Below are positions 1 through 8,274 of a DNA stretch of 35,498 nucleotides, one piece after another. Below the pieces are notes generated by a model. The model saw only the letters and a program-made list of their open reading frames with translations. It made no database searches and was not told the DNA's origin. This DNA is from an uncultured bacterium (GTDB lineage: Bacteria; Verrucomicrobiota; Kiritimatiellia; RFP12; UBA1067): NCBI GenBank assembly GCA_900547945.1, contig URIT01000017.1, forward strand, positions 1 through 35,498, given 5' to 3'. Position 1 is the stretch's first letter; each line of letters opens with the position of its first letter. Made by a program: the position numbers and the translations under genes.

Positions 1-13
1 GCTCTTCCGATCT
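1..13 (+). other. Illumina adapter remnant
   Basis: The bases GCTCTTCCGATCT are identical to the last 13 bases of the standard Illumina TruSeq adapter. They sit exactly at the window edge and join a reading frame that continues into smc. This is almost certainly untrimmed library sequence rather than genome, so biological sequence begins at about base 14. Confidence 0.93.
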
Positions 14-15
14 CC

Positions 16-1626
16 GCCTCGCCGCTCAGCCGCAAGATGCTGATTTCCGAGACGACGACCTCCCTTGAAGCCCTCCAGGCGCGGATCGAGGCCGGGCGCC
101 AGACGCTCGCGACGGGCGCCGAGCGGAGCGCGGCCTTCGCCGAACAGGCGCGGAACGCGGCGGCGGCCCTCTCGAACGCGCGGCGCGCGGCCGCCCAGGC
201 GGAGGGCGAGTGCGCCGGCATGGAGCGCGACGCGGCGGCCCTCGGCGAACGGCTCGCTCGCGTCTCGGCGGCCCTTGCGGAGGTGCAGGCCGCGAACGCG
301 GGCGACGACGCGAAGCGCGCCGAGCTCGCGGCGGCGCTGGAGGAGACGCTCGCGCGACGTGACGCGCTGACGGACCGCACGGCGCGCCAGCAGGACGAGC
401 TGCAGGACCTCGAACTCGCGCACGGCGAGGAGAGCCGCCGCCTCACGGAGCGGCGCATCACGGCCGCCCAGATGGAGAACGAGCTGCAGCTCACGGCGCA
501 GCAGAAGACGGACGCCGAGCGCCGGCGCGGGGAGCTGCAGAAGATGATCGCGGGCCGCGAGGCCGGCATCCGCGGATACGAAGACGCCATCCAGCGCCTC
601 CGCGACGAGACGGCGGAGCTGATGGGCTCGCTCGACGATTTGAAGCAGGGCGCGATCGACATCCACGGCCAGGTGGAGGAGGCGCGCATCGCGCGCGGCG
701 AACTGCAGACCAGGCTCGCCGCGAGCGAGGGCGGCGTGGGCGCGAAGCGCGTCGAACTCGACAAGGCCCGCGACTACAAGGGCAAGCTCGAAGTCGCCGC
801 GACCGAGGCGACGATGCGCCGGCAGAACGTCTACGACCATCTCAGCCAGGAGTACGGGCTTGACGCCCAGGCCGTTTTGCGCGAGCCGGATCCGGACTGG
901 AAGGGCGGCGAGCCGCCGCCGAGCGACGTCCTCGAAAACCGCGTCAACGCGCTCGCCGCGCAGATCGCCGCCCTCGGCCCCGTGAACATGGTCGCCATCG
1001 AGGAGTTCCGCGAGCTGGAGGAGCGCTACACGAAGGAGAAGGAGCAGGAGGCGGACCTCCTCGCGGCGAAGGAGCAGATCCTCGCGCTCATCACGAACCT
1101 CAACGACAAGAGCGGCGAACTCTTCCGCAGCACCTTCAGGCAGGCGAACGAGAACTTCCAGCGGATGTTCACGAAGCTCTTCAACGGCGGCGAGGCGCGC
1201 CTCGTCCTGCTGGAGAACGCGGAGGATCCGCTGGAGTGCGGCATCGACATCATCGCGCGCCCCCCGGGCAAGCGTCCGCAGAGCGTCACGCTCCTCTCCG
1301 GCGGCGAGCGCACGATGACGGCCGTCGCGCTCCTCTTCGCGATCTTCATGATCAAGCCCGCGCCGTTCTGCATGCTCGACGAGCTCGACGCCGCCCTCGA
1401 CGACGCGAACATCGGCCGCTTCGTGGACGCCCTCAAGGAATTCCTCGACCGCAGCCAGTTCCTCATCATCACGCACAACCAGCACACGATCGCCGGGTCG
1501 GACCTCGTCTACGGCGTGAGCCAGCAGGAGAAGGGCGTTTCCCGCATCATTTCAATGCGTTTGACGGATATCGGCGTGAAGCCCGTTCCGGAAGACACCA
1601 AACAAAAGAAAGACCAGGAGCACTAA
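16..1626 (+). CDS. smc: Chromosome segregation ATPase SMC, C-terminal half (5' partial)
   Basis: SMC forms the ATP-driven ring that compacts and organises the chromosome with ScpA and ScpB. The frame is open to the left edge, so the ATG at 37 is internal; about 535 residues remain of a protein usually near 1,150-1,200. The first two thirds are Ala/Glu/Arg-rich heptad sequence, the returning coiled coil. It is followed by a conserved LGPVNMVAIEEF segment, the ABC signature LLSGGERTMTAVALLFA (from about base 1291) and the Walker B/D-loop stretch FCMLDELDAALDD (from about 1366). The N-terminal Walker A and hinge lie off the contig. efp starts one base after the stop, so the two are probably cotranscribed. 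Identification is secure from the C-terminal head. Confidence 0.96.
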   Translation, partial: ASPLSRKMLISETTTSLEALQARIEAGRQTLATGAERSAAFAEQARNAAAALSNARRAAAQAEGECAGMERDAAALGERLARVSAALAEVQAANAGDDAKRAELAAALEETLARRDALTDRTARQQDELQDLELAHGEESRRLTERRITAAQMENELQLTAQQKTDAERRRGELQKMIAGREAGIRGYEDAIQRLRDETAELMGSLDDLKQGAIDIHGQVEEARIARGELQTRLAASEGGVGAKRVELDKARDYKGKLEVAATEATMRRQNVYDHLSQEYGLDAQAVLREPDPDWKGGEPPPSDVLENRVNALAAQIAALGPVNMVAIEEFRELEERYTKEKEQEADLLAAKEQILALITNLNDKSGELFRSTFRQANENFQRMFTKLFNGGEARLVLLENAEDPLECGIDIIARPPGKRPQSVTLLSGGERTMTAVALLFAIFMIKPAPFCMLDELDAALDDANIGRFVDALKEFLDRSQFLIITHNQHTIAGSDLVYGVSQQEKGVSRIISMRLTDIGVKPVPEDTKQKKDQEH

Positions 1627-1627
1627 C

Positions 1628-2203
1628 ATGGCAGAAGTTATCGGAGCAGGCGAACTGCACAAGGGCGTGAAGCTGTTGATCGACGGCGAGCCCTACGAGA
1701 TCACGGTGTTCGACTTCTCGAAGCCGGGCAAGGGGCAGGCGATCTACAACTGCACGCTGCACAACCTCATCACGGGCGGCAACATCACGCGCAGCTACCG
1801 CTCGGGCGACAAGTTCGAGAAGCCGGAACTCATCCAGCGCAGCGTCACCTACTCGTACGACGACGGCACGGCGTATGTGTTCACGGACGAGAACTTCGAG
1901 GAGATCCGCGTCTCCCCCGACGTGATGGGCGACAAGAAGTACTTCCTCATGGACGAGATGGAGGTCAAGGCCCTCTTCTTCAACGACCGCGTCATCGGCG
2001 TGCAGCTTCCCCAGCTCGTCGAGCGCAAGGTCATCAAGGTCGAGCCCGGCGTGAAGGGCAACACCGCCTCCGGCAAGGTCACGAAGCCGGCGACGGTGGA
2101 GGGCGGCTACGTCTGCGCCGTCCCGCTCTTCATCAACGAGGGCGACACCGTGCGCATCAACACCGAGACGGGCGACTACAACGACCGCGTCTCGACGAAA
2201 TGA
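1628..2203 (+). CDS. efp: Translation elongation factor P
   Basis: EF-P binds between the ribosomal P and E sites and relieves stalling at polyproline stretches. The 191-residue length is normal. The N-terminal KOW-like domain carries the loop KPGKGQA with a lysine at residue 35, the position that is modified in many bacteria. The rest fits the two OB-fold domains, including the C-terminal signature region around GDTVRINTETGDY. An AGGAG lies 7 bases before the ATG, inside the end of smc. The window encodes several Pro-rich proteins (SctP, the UDG-like protein, SctD) that could depend on it, which is inference. No EpmA/EpmB modification enzyme is visible here. Confidence 0.97.
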   Translation: MAEVIGAGELHKGVKLLIDGEPYEITVFDFSKPGKGQAIYNCTLHNLITGGNITRSYRSGDKFEKPELIQRSVTYSYDDGTAYVFTDENFEEIRVSPDVMGDKKYFLMDEMEVKALFFNDRVIGVQLPQLVERKVIKVEPGVKGNTASGKVTKPATVEGGYVCAVPLFINEGDTVRINTETGDYNDRVSTK

Positions 2204-2207
2204 GATG

Positions 2208-2323
2208 AAGTCGCCTTCGGCTTTAAGTCGTTAAGTGGTTAAGTCGTCATGGTATGTTCTGTGGCATATAAGGCCGCGAAGCGGCAACTTAACTCCTTAA
2301 AGCCGCGAAGCGGCGATTTAACT
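2208..2323. repeat. Intergenic composite repeat, copy 1
   Basis: Directly after the efp stop, the sequence AAGTCGCCTTCGGCTTTAAG runs into TTAAGTGGTTAAG. At 2297-2323 a related sequence appears in the opposite orientation (core GCCGCGAAGCGGCGATTTAA), with another partial copy of that core from 2272. The 27 bases at 2297-2323 recur exactly at 26490-26516. The element therefore has inverted related ends and at least one sister copy in the window. It fills most of the efp-galE gap. Function is unknown; a non-autonomous mobile or REP-type element is the likeliest class. Confidence 0.75.
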
Positions 2324-2360
2324 GTTCGATTCGGTCCTCTTTGTTGACAATGGAGGTCTT

Positions 2361-3383
2361 ATGAAGATCCTGGTGACGGGCGGCGCGGGCTACATCGGCT
2401 CGCATACGACGCTGGAGCTGCTGAAGGCGGGTCACGACGTCGTGGTGGTGGACAACCTCTGCAATTCCTCCGAGGAGGCGCTGAGGCGGGTCGCGGAACT
2501 GGCGGGCAGGGCCCCGAAGTTCTACAACCTCGACATCCGCGACGAGGCGGCGCTGGACAAGGTGGTGGCGGCGGAAAAGCCCTTCGACGCCACGATCCAC
2601 TTCGCCGCGCTCAAGGCCGTGGGCGAGTCGACGAAGATTCCGCTCAAGTACTACAACAACAACCTGGGCGGCACGTTCACGCTCCTCAAGGTGCTCGCCG
2701 CGCACGACTGCAGGAACATCGTGTTCTCCAGTTCCGCGACGGTGTACGGCCAGCCGCAGAGCGTGCCGATCCGCGAGGACTTCCCCACGCCCGGCTGCAC
2801 GAACCCGTACGGCTGGACGAAGCTCATGATGGAGCAGGTCTTCCGCGACGTGCAGAAGGCCGACCCCGCGTGGAACACGGTCATCCTCCGCTACTTCAAC
2901 CCGATCGGCGCCCACGAGAGCGGCCGCATCGGCGAGGATCCCGCCGGCATCCCGAACAACCTCCTGCCCTACGTGGCGCAGGTCGCGGTGGGCCGCCTGA
3001 AGGAACTGAGCGTGTTCGGCAACGACTACCCGACGCCGGACGGCACGGGCATCCGCGACTACATCCACGTGGTGGATCTCGCGGTCGGCCACCTCCGCGC
3101 AATCGAGAAGCTGGCCGAGAAGCCCGGCTTCAAGGTCTACAACCTCGGTACGGGCAACGGCTATTCGGTGCTGCAGATCGTCAAGGCGTTCGAGGCCGCG
3201 AGCGGACGGAAGGTGCCCTACGTCATCAAGCCGCGCCGCCCGGGCGACATCGCCGAGTGCTGGGCCGACCCCTCGCTCGCCGCGAAGGAACTCCACTGGA
3301 AGGCCGAGCGCGGCATCGAGAAGATGTGCGAGGACCTCTGGCGCTGGCAGTCCATGAACCCCTACGGCTACAAGGGCGCCTAG
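2361..3383 (+). CDS. galE: UDP-glucose 4-epimerase
   Basis: This NAD-dependent short-chain dehydrogenase interconverts UDP-glucose and UDP-galactose in the Leloir pathway and for surface glycan precursors. At 340 residues it has the usual length. The N-terminus carries the Rossmann motif VTGGAGYIGSH, the active-site serine region is FSSSATVYG, and the catalytic YxxxK is Y150/K154 in NPYGWTK. The motif GTGNGYSVLQ near the C-terminus is also typical. A GGAGG lies 4 bases before the ATG. No clear promoter was found in the repeat-filled gap upstream. A related epimerase (for example UDP-GlcNAc 4-epimerase) cannot be ruled out by motif alone. Confidence 0.93.
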   Translation: MKILVTGGAGYIGSHTTLELLKAGHDVVVVDNLCNSSEEALRRVAELAGRAPKFYNLDIRDEAALDKVVAAEKPFDATIHFAALKAVGESTKIPLKYYNNNLGGTFTLLKVLAAHDCRNIVFSSSATVYGQPQSVPIREDFPTPGCTNPYGWTKLMMEQVFRDVQKADPAWNTVILRYFNPIGAHESGRIGEDPAGIPNNLLPYVAQVAVGRLKELSVFGNDYPTPDGTGIRDYIHVVDLAVGHLRAIEKLAEKPGFKVYNLGTGNGYSVLQIVKAFEAASGRKVPYVIKPRRPGDIAECWADPSLAAKELHWKAERGIEKMCEDLWRWQSMNPYGYKGA

Positions 3384-3401
3384 GCGCCGGACGAGGCGGC
3401 C

Positions 3402-4016
3402 TTGGAGACGTTCGACGACATCCTCGGGGCCTTCGAAGAGGCCCTGGAGCTTGAACGCGAGCTCGGTACGCGCACGGTCGAATGCGACCGTGCGCTCCTT
3501 GTGCCGCTCCGTCCCGCCGCGCCGGCGGTTCCCGTCCCCGCTCCCACCCCGCACGCGCCACCCCCGGTTCCCACTCGCCGCCATCCAACCTCCAGCCCCC
3601 AAAAACCAACCACGAATCCCCAACCCGACTTTGCCTTTATCGCGGCCCAGCTGCCGCAGGGGGCCGCCGCCGAGATGCTGCACGGGATGGTGGCGGCGAT
3701 GGGGTACGCGATGGACCAGGTGAAGGTGGTGACGGCGTCCGATGCGGCGGCGGCGCGTCCGGCGGCGCGCGTCTACATCGTCCTGGGCGGCAGCGACGCC
3801 TTCCGCGTCTTCGCGCCGGGGCAGCGGGCGGCGCTCGGATTGTGGACGACGGTGGCCGACGTGCCGACCATCGTCACCTATTCCCCCGCGCGCATCCTCT
3901 CCTACTTCGGGAACGACGCCGCCGGGCTCGCCAAGGCGAAGCGGCAGATCTGGAGCGACCTGAAGAGCGCGCTCGCGCGCATCGGGAAGAAACCGCCGCC
4001 GCGTCGGCATGCGTAG
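3402..4016 (+). CDS. Uracil-DNA glycosylase-like protein, probably non-catalytic
   Basis: The protein has 204 residues and a TTG start 18 bases after galE. Residues 1-30 are acidic and alpha-helical, about 30-75 are a Pro/Ala linker, and the rest is a compact domain. The end of that domain (VYIVLGGSDAFRVF, then PTIVTYSPARIL, then KAKRQIWSDLKSAL) resembles the C-terminal part of family 4/5 uracil-DNA glycosylases, where TYHPS..LL is followed by a W-x-DL helix. The usual catalytic motif near the N-terminus (GExPGxxE) is absent and the motif histidine is replaced by serine (TYSP). It is therefore best seen as a degenerate UDG-fold protein of unknown role. The start codon is uncertain because no strong ribosome-binding site is present. 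Confidence 0.55.
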   Translation: METFDDILGAFEEALELERELGTRTVECDRALLVPLRPAAPAVPVPAPTPHAPPPVPTRRHPTSSPQKPTTNPQPDFAFIAAQLPQGAAAEMLHGMVAAMGYAMDQVKVVTASDAAAARPAARVYIVLGGSDAFRVFAPGQRAALGLWTTVADVPTIVTYSPARILSYFGNDAAGLAKAKRQIWSDLKSALARIGKKPPPRRHA

Positions 4017-4055
4017 ACGCAAGGCGGGCGAAGGGCGGGAGGCGCAGGCGCCGCG

Positions 4056-4085
4056 TTGCGGGGGCGGAGGCGGGTGTGGTATAAT
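4056..4085 (+). promoter_or_regulatory. Promoter of the FprA-type flavoprotein gene
   Basis: TTGCGG at 4056-4061, an 18-base spacer and a perfect TATAAT at 4080-4085 preceded by TGG, giving an extended -10. The start codon at 4125 is 39 bases downstream, leaving room for a normal leader with the purine-rich site GAAAGAAGAGAAGAAG. Confidence 0.75.
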
Positions 4086-4124
4086 CTCCGCACGGAAAAA
4101 CATGTGAAAGAAGAGAAGAAGAAC

Positions 4125-5312
4125 ATGAAGATTGCGCAGGACATCACGAAGGACATCAAGTATGTCGGCGTCGACGACCACGAGATCGACCTTTTCGAGG
4201 GACAGTACGCCGTGCCGCGCGGCATGGCGTACAACAGCTACGTCGTCCTGGGCGCGGCGAAGACGGCCGTCATGGACACGGTGGACGCCCGATTCTTCGC
4301 GCCGTGGGCGGCGAACGTGACGGCGGCGCTCGGCGGCCGCGCGCCCGACTATCTCGTCGTGCAGCACATGGAGCCGGACCATTCGGCGTGCATCGCGCGG
4401 TTCCTCGCGGCAAACCCGTCGACGACGGTCGTTTCCTCCGCGCAGGCGTTCCGGATGATGAAGAACTTCTTCGGTTCCGACTTCGCCGAGCGCCGTCTCG
4501 TCGTGAAGGAGGGCGACACGCTTGATCTCGGCGGCGGGCATGTGCTTGCGTTCGTCGCGGCGCCGATGGTCCACTGGCCCGAGGTGATCGTGACGTACGA
4601 CGCGGGCGAGAAGGCGCTTTTCTCGGCGGACGGCTTCGGCAAGTTCGGTGCGAACGACGTGGAGGATCCCGAAGGGTGGGACTGCGAGGCGCGCCGGTAC
4701 TACATCGGCATCGTCGGAAAGTACGGTCCGCAGGTCCAGGCGCTTCTCAGAAAGGCGTCCGGCCTCGCGATCGAGAAGATCCTGCCGCTCCACGGCCCGC
4801 TCCTCCTGACGGCCGGGGAAATCGGCCACGCGGTGAAGCTGTACGACACGTGGAGCAGCTACCGCGTCGAAAGCGAGGGCGTGTGCCTCGCCTACACGAG
4901 CGTCTACGGCCATACGAAGGCGGCCGCCCTGAAGCTGCGCGACCTCCTGCTCGCGAAGGGCTGCCCGAAGGTCGCCCTCGCCGATCTTGCGCGCGACGAC
5001 ATGGCGGAGGCCGTGGAGGACGCCTTCCGCTACGGCAGGCTCGTCCTCGCGACGACGACCTACAACGCGGACATCTTCCCGTTCATGCGCACGTTCATCG
5101 AGCACCTCACCGAGCGCAATTACCAGAACCGCCTCGTCGGTTTCGTGGAAAACGGCAGTTGGGCGCCGACGGCCGCAAAGGTCATGCGCGGTCTCTTCGA
5201 GAAGTCGAAGGGCCTCTCGTTCTGCGCGAACACGGTGACGATCACCTCCGCGCTCAACGCGGCGAGCGAGGCGCAGCTCGCCGCCCTCGCCGACGAACTC
5301 ACGCAGGGCTAG
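4125..5312 (+). CDS. Diiron flavoprotein of the FprA / flavodiiron oxygen or NO reductase family
   Basis: Flavodiiron proteins reduce O2 to water or NO to N2O in the cytoplasm of anaerobes, taking electrons from rubredoxin or an NADH reductase. The 395-residue protein has an N-terminal metallo-beta-lactamase domain with the complete diiron ligand set: H81, E83, D85 and H86 in the run HMEPDH, then H150, D169 and H223. A C-terminal flavodoxin domain starts around residue 250 with the FMN loop YTSVYGHTK. The frame is open back to 4056, but the ATG at 4125 fits the family's length and lies behind the promoter and a purine-rich site. It suggests an obligate anaerobe that meets oxygen occasionally. 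O2 versus NO specificity cannot be decided from sequence alone. Confidence 0.92.
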   Translation: MKIAQDITKDIKYVGVDDHEIDLFEGQYAVPRGMAYNSYVVLGAAKTAVMDTVDARFFAPWAANVTAALGGRAPDYLVVQHMEPDHSACIARFLAANPSTTVVSSAQAFRMMKNFFGSDFAERRLVVKEGDTLDLGGGHVLAFVAAPMVHWPEVIVTYDAGEKALFSADGFGKFGANDVEDPEGWDCEARRYYIGIVGKYGPQVQALLRKASGLAIEKILPLHGPLLLTAGEIGHAVKLYDTWSSYRVESEGVCLAYTSVYGHTKAAALKLRDLLLAKGCPKVALADLARDDMAEAVEDAFRYGRLVLATTTYNADIFPFMRTFIEHLTERNYQNRLVGFVENGSWAPTAAKVMRGLFEKSKGLSFCANTVTITSALNAASEAQLAALADELTQG

Positions 5313-5337
5313 GGCGGTGCGGCCGCGCCAATCCGCG

Positions 5338-5351
5338 CCGAAACGTTTCGG
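5338..5351. promoter_or_regulatory. 14-bp perfect palindrome, candidate operator
   Basis: CCGAAACGTTTCGG is a perfect palindrome ending one base before the -35 element of the acyl-CoA dehydrogenase promoter. Its centre AAACGTTT with a CG dyad resembles operators of LacI/GalR-family regulators. It might instead be the stem of a weak terminator for the upstream gene, but no U-run of useful length follows. Confidence 0.4.
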
Positions 5352-5352
5352 T

Positions 5353-5381
5353 TTGCAGAACCACTCGGGAATTGCTATACT
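5353..5381 (+). promoter_or_regulatory. Promoter of the acyl-CoA dehydrogenase-argC-parB operon
   Basis: TTGCAG at 5353-5358, a 17-base spacer and TATACT at 5376-5381 preceded by TGC. The downstream ATG at 5423 has a GGAG about 6 bases ahead of it. Confidence 0.72.
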
Positions 5382-5422
5382 AACGCGCAGTTTTGTCTAA
5401 AAGGGCAATTCACGGAGACAGA

Positions 5423-7213
5423 ATGGCTAATTTCTACAAGGACAACCCCGACATCCAGAACGTGCTCGACGCCCTCGACCTCTCCGAGGTCGCGACGCTC
5501 CAGGAGGAGGATTTCCGCTTCGCGAAGGAGTTCCCCTGTGCGCCGGTGGACGTTGCGGACGCGCTTGACAACTACCGGCGCGCCCTGGAGGTCTGCGGCG
5601 ACATCGCCGGCAACCGCATCGCGCCCACGGCCGAGGAGACCGACCGGGTCGGAAACGTCCTCAACGCGGACGGATCCGTCGCCTACGCGCCCGGCATCAA
5701 GCTCGCCATCGAGCTGCTGGGGCGTTCCGGCCTTTCGGGCTGCACGATCCCCTACGCGCTGGGCGGGCTCAACATGCCCTGCACGGTCCTCACGGCCTGC
5801 AACGACATCGTGTCCCGCGCCGACGCCGCGCTGATGAACATCTTCGGCCTCCAGGGCATCGCGGAGACCATCAACCAGTTCGCGGACGAGGACATCAAGC
5901 GGCAGTACATCCCCAAGCTCTGCGACGGCACCTACACGGGCGCGATGGTCCTCACCGAGCCGGACGCCGGTTCCGACCTCCAGAGCGTGAAGACGACGGC
6001 CGTGCAGGACGCGGACGGAAACTGGTTCGTGAACGGCGTCAAGCGCTTCATCACGAACGGCTGCGGCGACGTGCTCCTCGTGCTCGCCCGCACGGAGCCC
6101 GAGTTCTCCGACGGACGCGGCCTCAGCTGCCTCCTCGTGGAGAAGGGGCCCTGGGTCAAGGTGCGCCGCCTTGAGCACAAGCTCGGCATCAACGGTTCGC
6201 CGACCTGCGAGCTCGTCTTCGACAACGCGCCCGCGAAGCTGGTCGGCCAGCGCAGGCGCGGCCTGATCACCTACGTGATGTCGCTCATGAACGGCGCGCG
6301 CGTGGGCATCTCCGCGCAGGGGACGGGCATCGGCGAAGCCAGCTACCGCGCCGCCCGCGACTATGCGGCGAGCCGGAAGCAGTTCGGCGTGACGATCGAC
6401 ACCTTCCCCGCGCTCCGCGACCTGCTGTGCGACATGTCCGTGGACCTGCAGGCGGCGCGTCTGCTCGCCTACTACGCCTCCAAGTGCGTGGACCTCGAAA
6501 TGGGGCTCGCGAAGAGGTTTGAGTCCCTGAAGGGAATGCCCGGGGCGCAGGACGTGCGCAGGCGGTTCAAGGCCTACGCGGCGTTCAACAAGATGCTCAC
6601 GCCGATGGCGAAATACTACGCTTCCGAGATGTCCATGCGCACCTCCAACGGCGCGGTCGCCGTGCTGGGCGGATCGGGTTACATGAAGGACTACCCGGTG
6701 GAGCGCTACCTGCGCGACGCGCGCATCACGACGATCTACGAGGGCACGTCGCAGCTGCTGGTCGTGGCGGCCATCGCCGGCGTGACGGGCGGGCTCGTGC
6801 CGGAGGTCGTCGCGGACATCCTCGCGGGCGTCGCGTGCGACGGCGACGAGGCCCTCGCCGCCGCGCGCGCCCGGATGCAGGCGCTCGGGCAGGACCTTGC
6901 GGACGCCCTTGCGTACGTCCACGCCCATCCCGGCGGCAAGGCCTACCACGACCTCCACGCGCGGCAGCTCGTGGACGCGGCGATTGCCGTGGTCGTGTCC
7001 GCGCTCTTCATCCGCTTCGCGGCGAAGTTCCCGGAGAAGAAGGCCGCGCTCGACTTCTGGATCCAGACGCGCTTCCCCGCCGCGCGCGCCGCGCTCGAAC
7101 AGGCCCGGAGCGGTTTCCTCGCCCCGGTGACGGACTTCGAGCGGATCGCGCCCCTTCCCCCGCTGGCCGACGAGGCGTCGCCCTCGGCGGCGGTATCATG
7201 CAGTTTTCCATGA
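5423..7213 (+). CDS. Acyl-CoA dehydrogenase, large (about 600 residue) subfamily
   Basis: This FAD enzyme oxidises an acyl-CoA to the 2-enoyl-CoA, passing electrons to an electron-transfer flavoprotein. Of its 596 residues, the first 160 or so form the N-terminal helical domain. The middle domain contains MVLTEPDAGSDLQSVKT, the classic FAD/substrate signature. The C-terminal helical domain contains RKQFGVTIDTFPALRDLL and the catalytic-base motif IYEGTSQLL, with the glutamate at residue 440. An extra 150-residue tail matches the long FadE5-type architecture. The frame opens at 5393, but the ATG at 5423 has the ribosome-binding site. Its last codons overlap argC by ATGA. Substrate chain length is not deducible, and no Etf genes are nearby. 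Confidence 0.9.
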   Translation: MANFYKDNPDIQNVLDALDLSEVATLQEEDFRFAKEFPCAPVDVADALDNYRRALEVCGDIAGNRIAPTAEETDRVGNVLNADGSVAYAPGIKLAIELLGRSGLSGCTIPYALGGLNMPCTVLTACNDIVSRADAALMNIFGLQGIAETINQFADEDIKRQYIPKLCDGTYTGAMVLTEPDAGSDLQSVKTTAVQDADGNWFVNGVKRFITNGCGDVLLVLARTEPEFSDGRGLSCLLVEKGPWVKVRRLEHKLGINGSPTCELVFDNAPAKLVGQRRRGLITYVMSLMNGARVGISAQGTGIGEASYRAARDYAASRKQFGVTIDTFPALRDLLCDMSVDLQAARLLAYYASKCVDLEMGLAKRFESLKGMPGAQDVRRRFKAYAAFNKMLTPMAKYYASEMSMRTSNGAVAVLGGSGYMKDYPVERYLRDARITTIYEGTSQLLVVAAIAGVTGGLVPEVVADILAGVACDGDEALAAARARMQALGQDLADALAYVHAHPGGKAYHDLHARQLVDAAIAVVVSALFIRFAAKFPEKKAALDFWIQTRFPAARAALEQARSGFLAPVTDFERIAPLPPLADEASPSAAVSCSFP

Positions 7214-8274
7214 ACCAGAAAATCAGAGCCAAAGTCGTCGGCGCCACCGGATACGGTGGGCTCGGCATCATCGACCTCCTCCTGCGCCATCCCTTCGCGG
7301 AAATCGGCGCGCTTGTCGCGCGCGACGACGCGGGCAGGCGGATTTCGGACGTCTACCCGCATCTCGCGGGCTATTGCGACCTCCCCGTCCTCGCGGCGGA
7401 CGACCCGGCCGCGCAGGGCCCGTTCGACGTCGTCTTCTTCTCGACGCCGGACCGCGTGGGCATGGCGGACGCGAAGGCCGAGCTCGCGAAGGGCGCCAAG
7501 GTGATCGACTACTCCGGCGACTTCCGCTTCACGACGCTCGACGCCTACCGCGACTACGCGACGCGCCTCGGGAAGGATCCCACGCACCTTTCGCCCGAAC
7601 TCCTCGGCACGAACGTCTACGGCCTCCCCGAACTCCACCGCGCGGAGATCGCGCGCGCCAATCTCGTCGGCAACCCGGGCTGCTTCGCGACGAGCTGCAT
7701 CCTCGGCCTCGCCCCGGCCCTGAAAAACCACCTCGTTGCGCCGCACTCCCTCGTCTGCGACTGCAAGAGCGGCGTCTCGGGGGCGGGCAAGAAGGCGAAG
7801 CCCCAGTTCCACTTCCCCGAACGCCTGGAGCAGGTCAACGCCTACCGCCTGGGCGGACACCAGCACGTCTGCGAGGTGGAGCGCGAGCTTTCCCTGCAGG
7901 GCGGCGAGGACGTGAAGCTCATCTTCACCGCACAGGTGCTGCCGATTTCGCGCGGCATCCTCTCGACCCTGTACGGCGACCTGACGCGGGACGTCACGGA
8001 GGAGGACGTGCTGGCCGTCTACCGCGCGTTCTACGGGGACAGCGCCTTCGTGCGCGTCCTCCCCTCGACGGCGGAGACGGGCACGATGAGCGTACGCGGC
8101 ACGAACCGCTGCGAGATCGTCGTCTCGGTCGATCCGCGCGTCGGGAAGCTCCGCGTCGTCTCGATCATCGACAACCTGATGAAGGGCCAGGCCGGCCAGG
8201 CCCTCCAGAACATGAACGTGATGTTCGGGTTCCCCGAGAACACCGGGCTCGATCTTCCGGGGATGTATCCATGA
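7210..8274 (+). CDS. argC: N-acetyl-gamma-glutamyl-phosphate reductase
   Basis: ArgC reduces N-acetylglutamyl phosphate to the semialdehyde, the third step of arginine and ornithine synthesis. The protein has 354 residues, the length of the common type 1 form. It has an N-terminal Rossmann motif (VVGATGYGGLGII), the segment NVYGLPELHR, the catalytic cysteine C158 in VGNPGCFATS, the GVSGAGKKAK loop and the catalytic histidine region GGHQHVCEVE near residues 217-219. The ATG at 7210 overlaps the upstream stop as ATGA. An alternative in-frame ATG lies at 7198, four codons upstream. No other arginine genes are present, so this is a detached argC. Confidence 0.94.
   Translation: MNQKIRAKVVGATGYGGLGIIDLLLRHPFAEIGALVARDDAGRRISDVYPHLAGYCDLPVLAADDPAAQGPFDVVFFSTPDRVGMADAKAELAKGAKVIDYSGDFRFTTLDAYRDYATRLGKDPTHLSPELLGTNVYGLPELHRAEIARANLVGNPGCFATSCILGLAPALKNHLVAPHSLVCDCKSGVSGAGKKAKPQFHFPERLEQVNAYRLGGHQHVCEVERELSLQGGEDVKLIFTAQVLPISRGILSTLYGDLTRDVTEEDVLAVYRAFYGDSAFVRVLPSTAETGTMSVRGTNRCEIVVSVDPRVGKLRVVSIIDNLMKGQAGQALQNMNVMFGFPENTGLDLPGMYP

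Noticed and set aside
2289..5105. A 938-codon open frame on the minus strand
   Set aside because: It runs antisense through galE and the flavoprotein gene, has low-complexity Arg/Val/His-rich sequence and no motifs. Long antisense frames are expected when third positions are mostly G or C.
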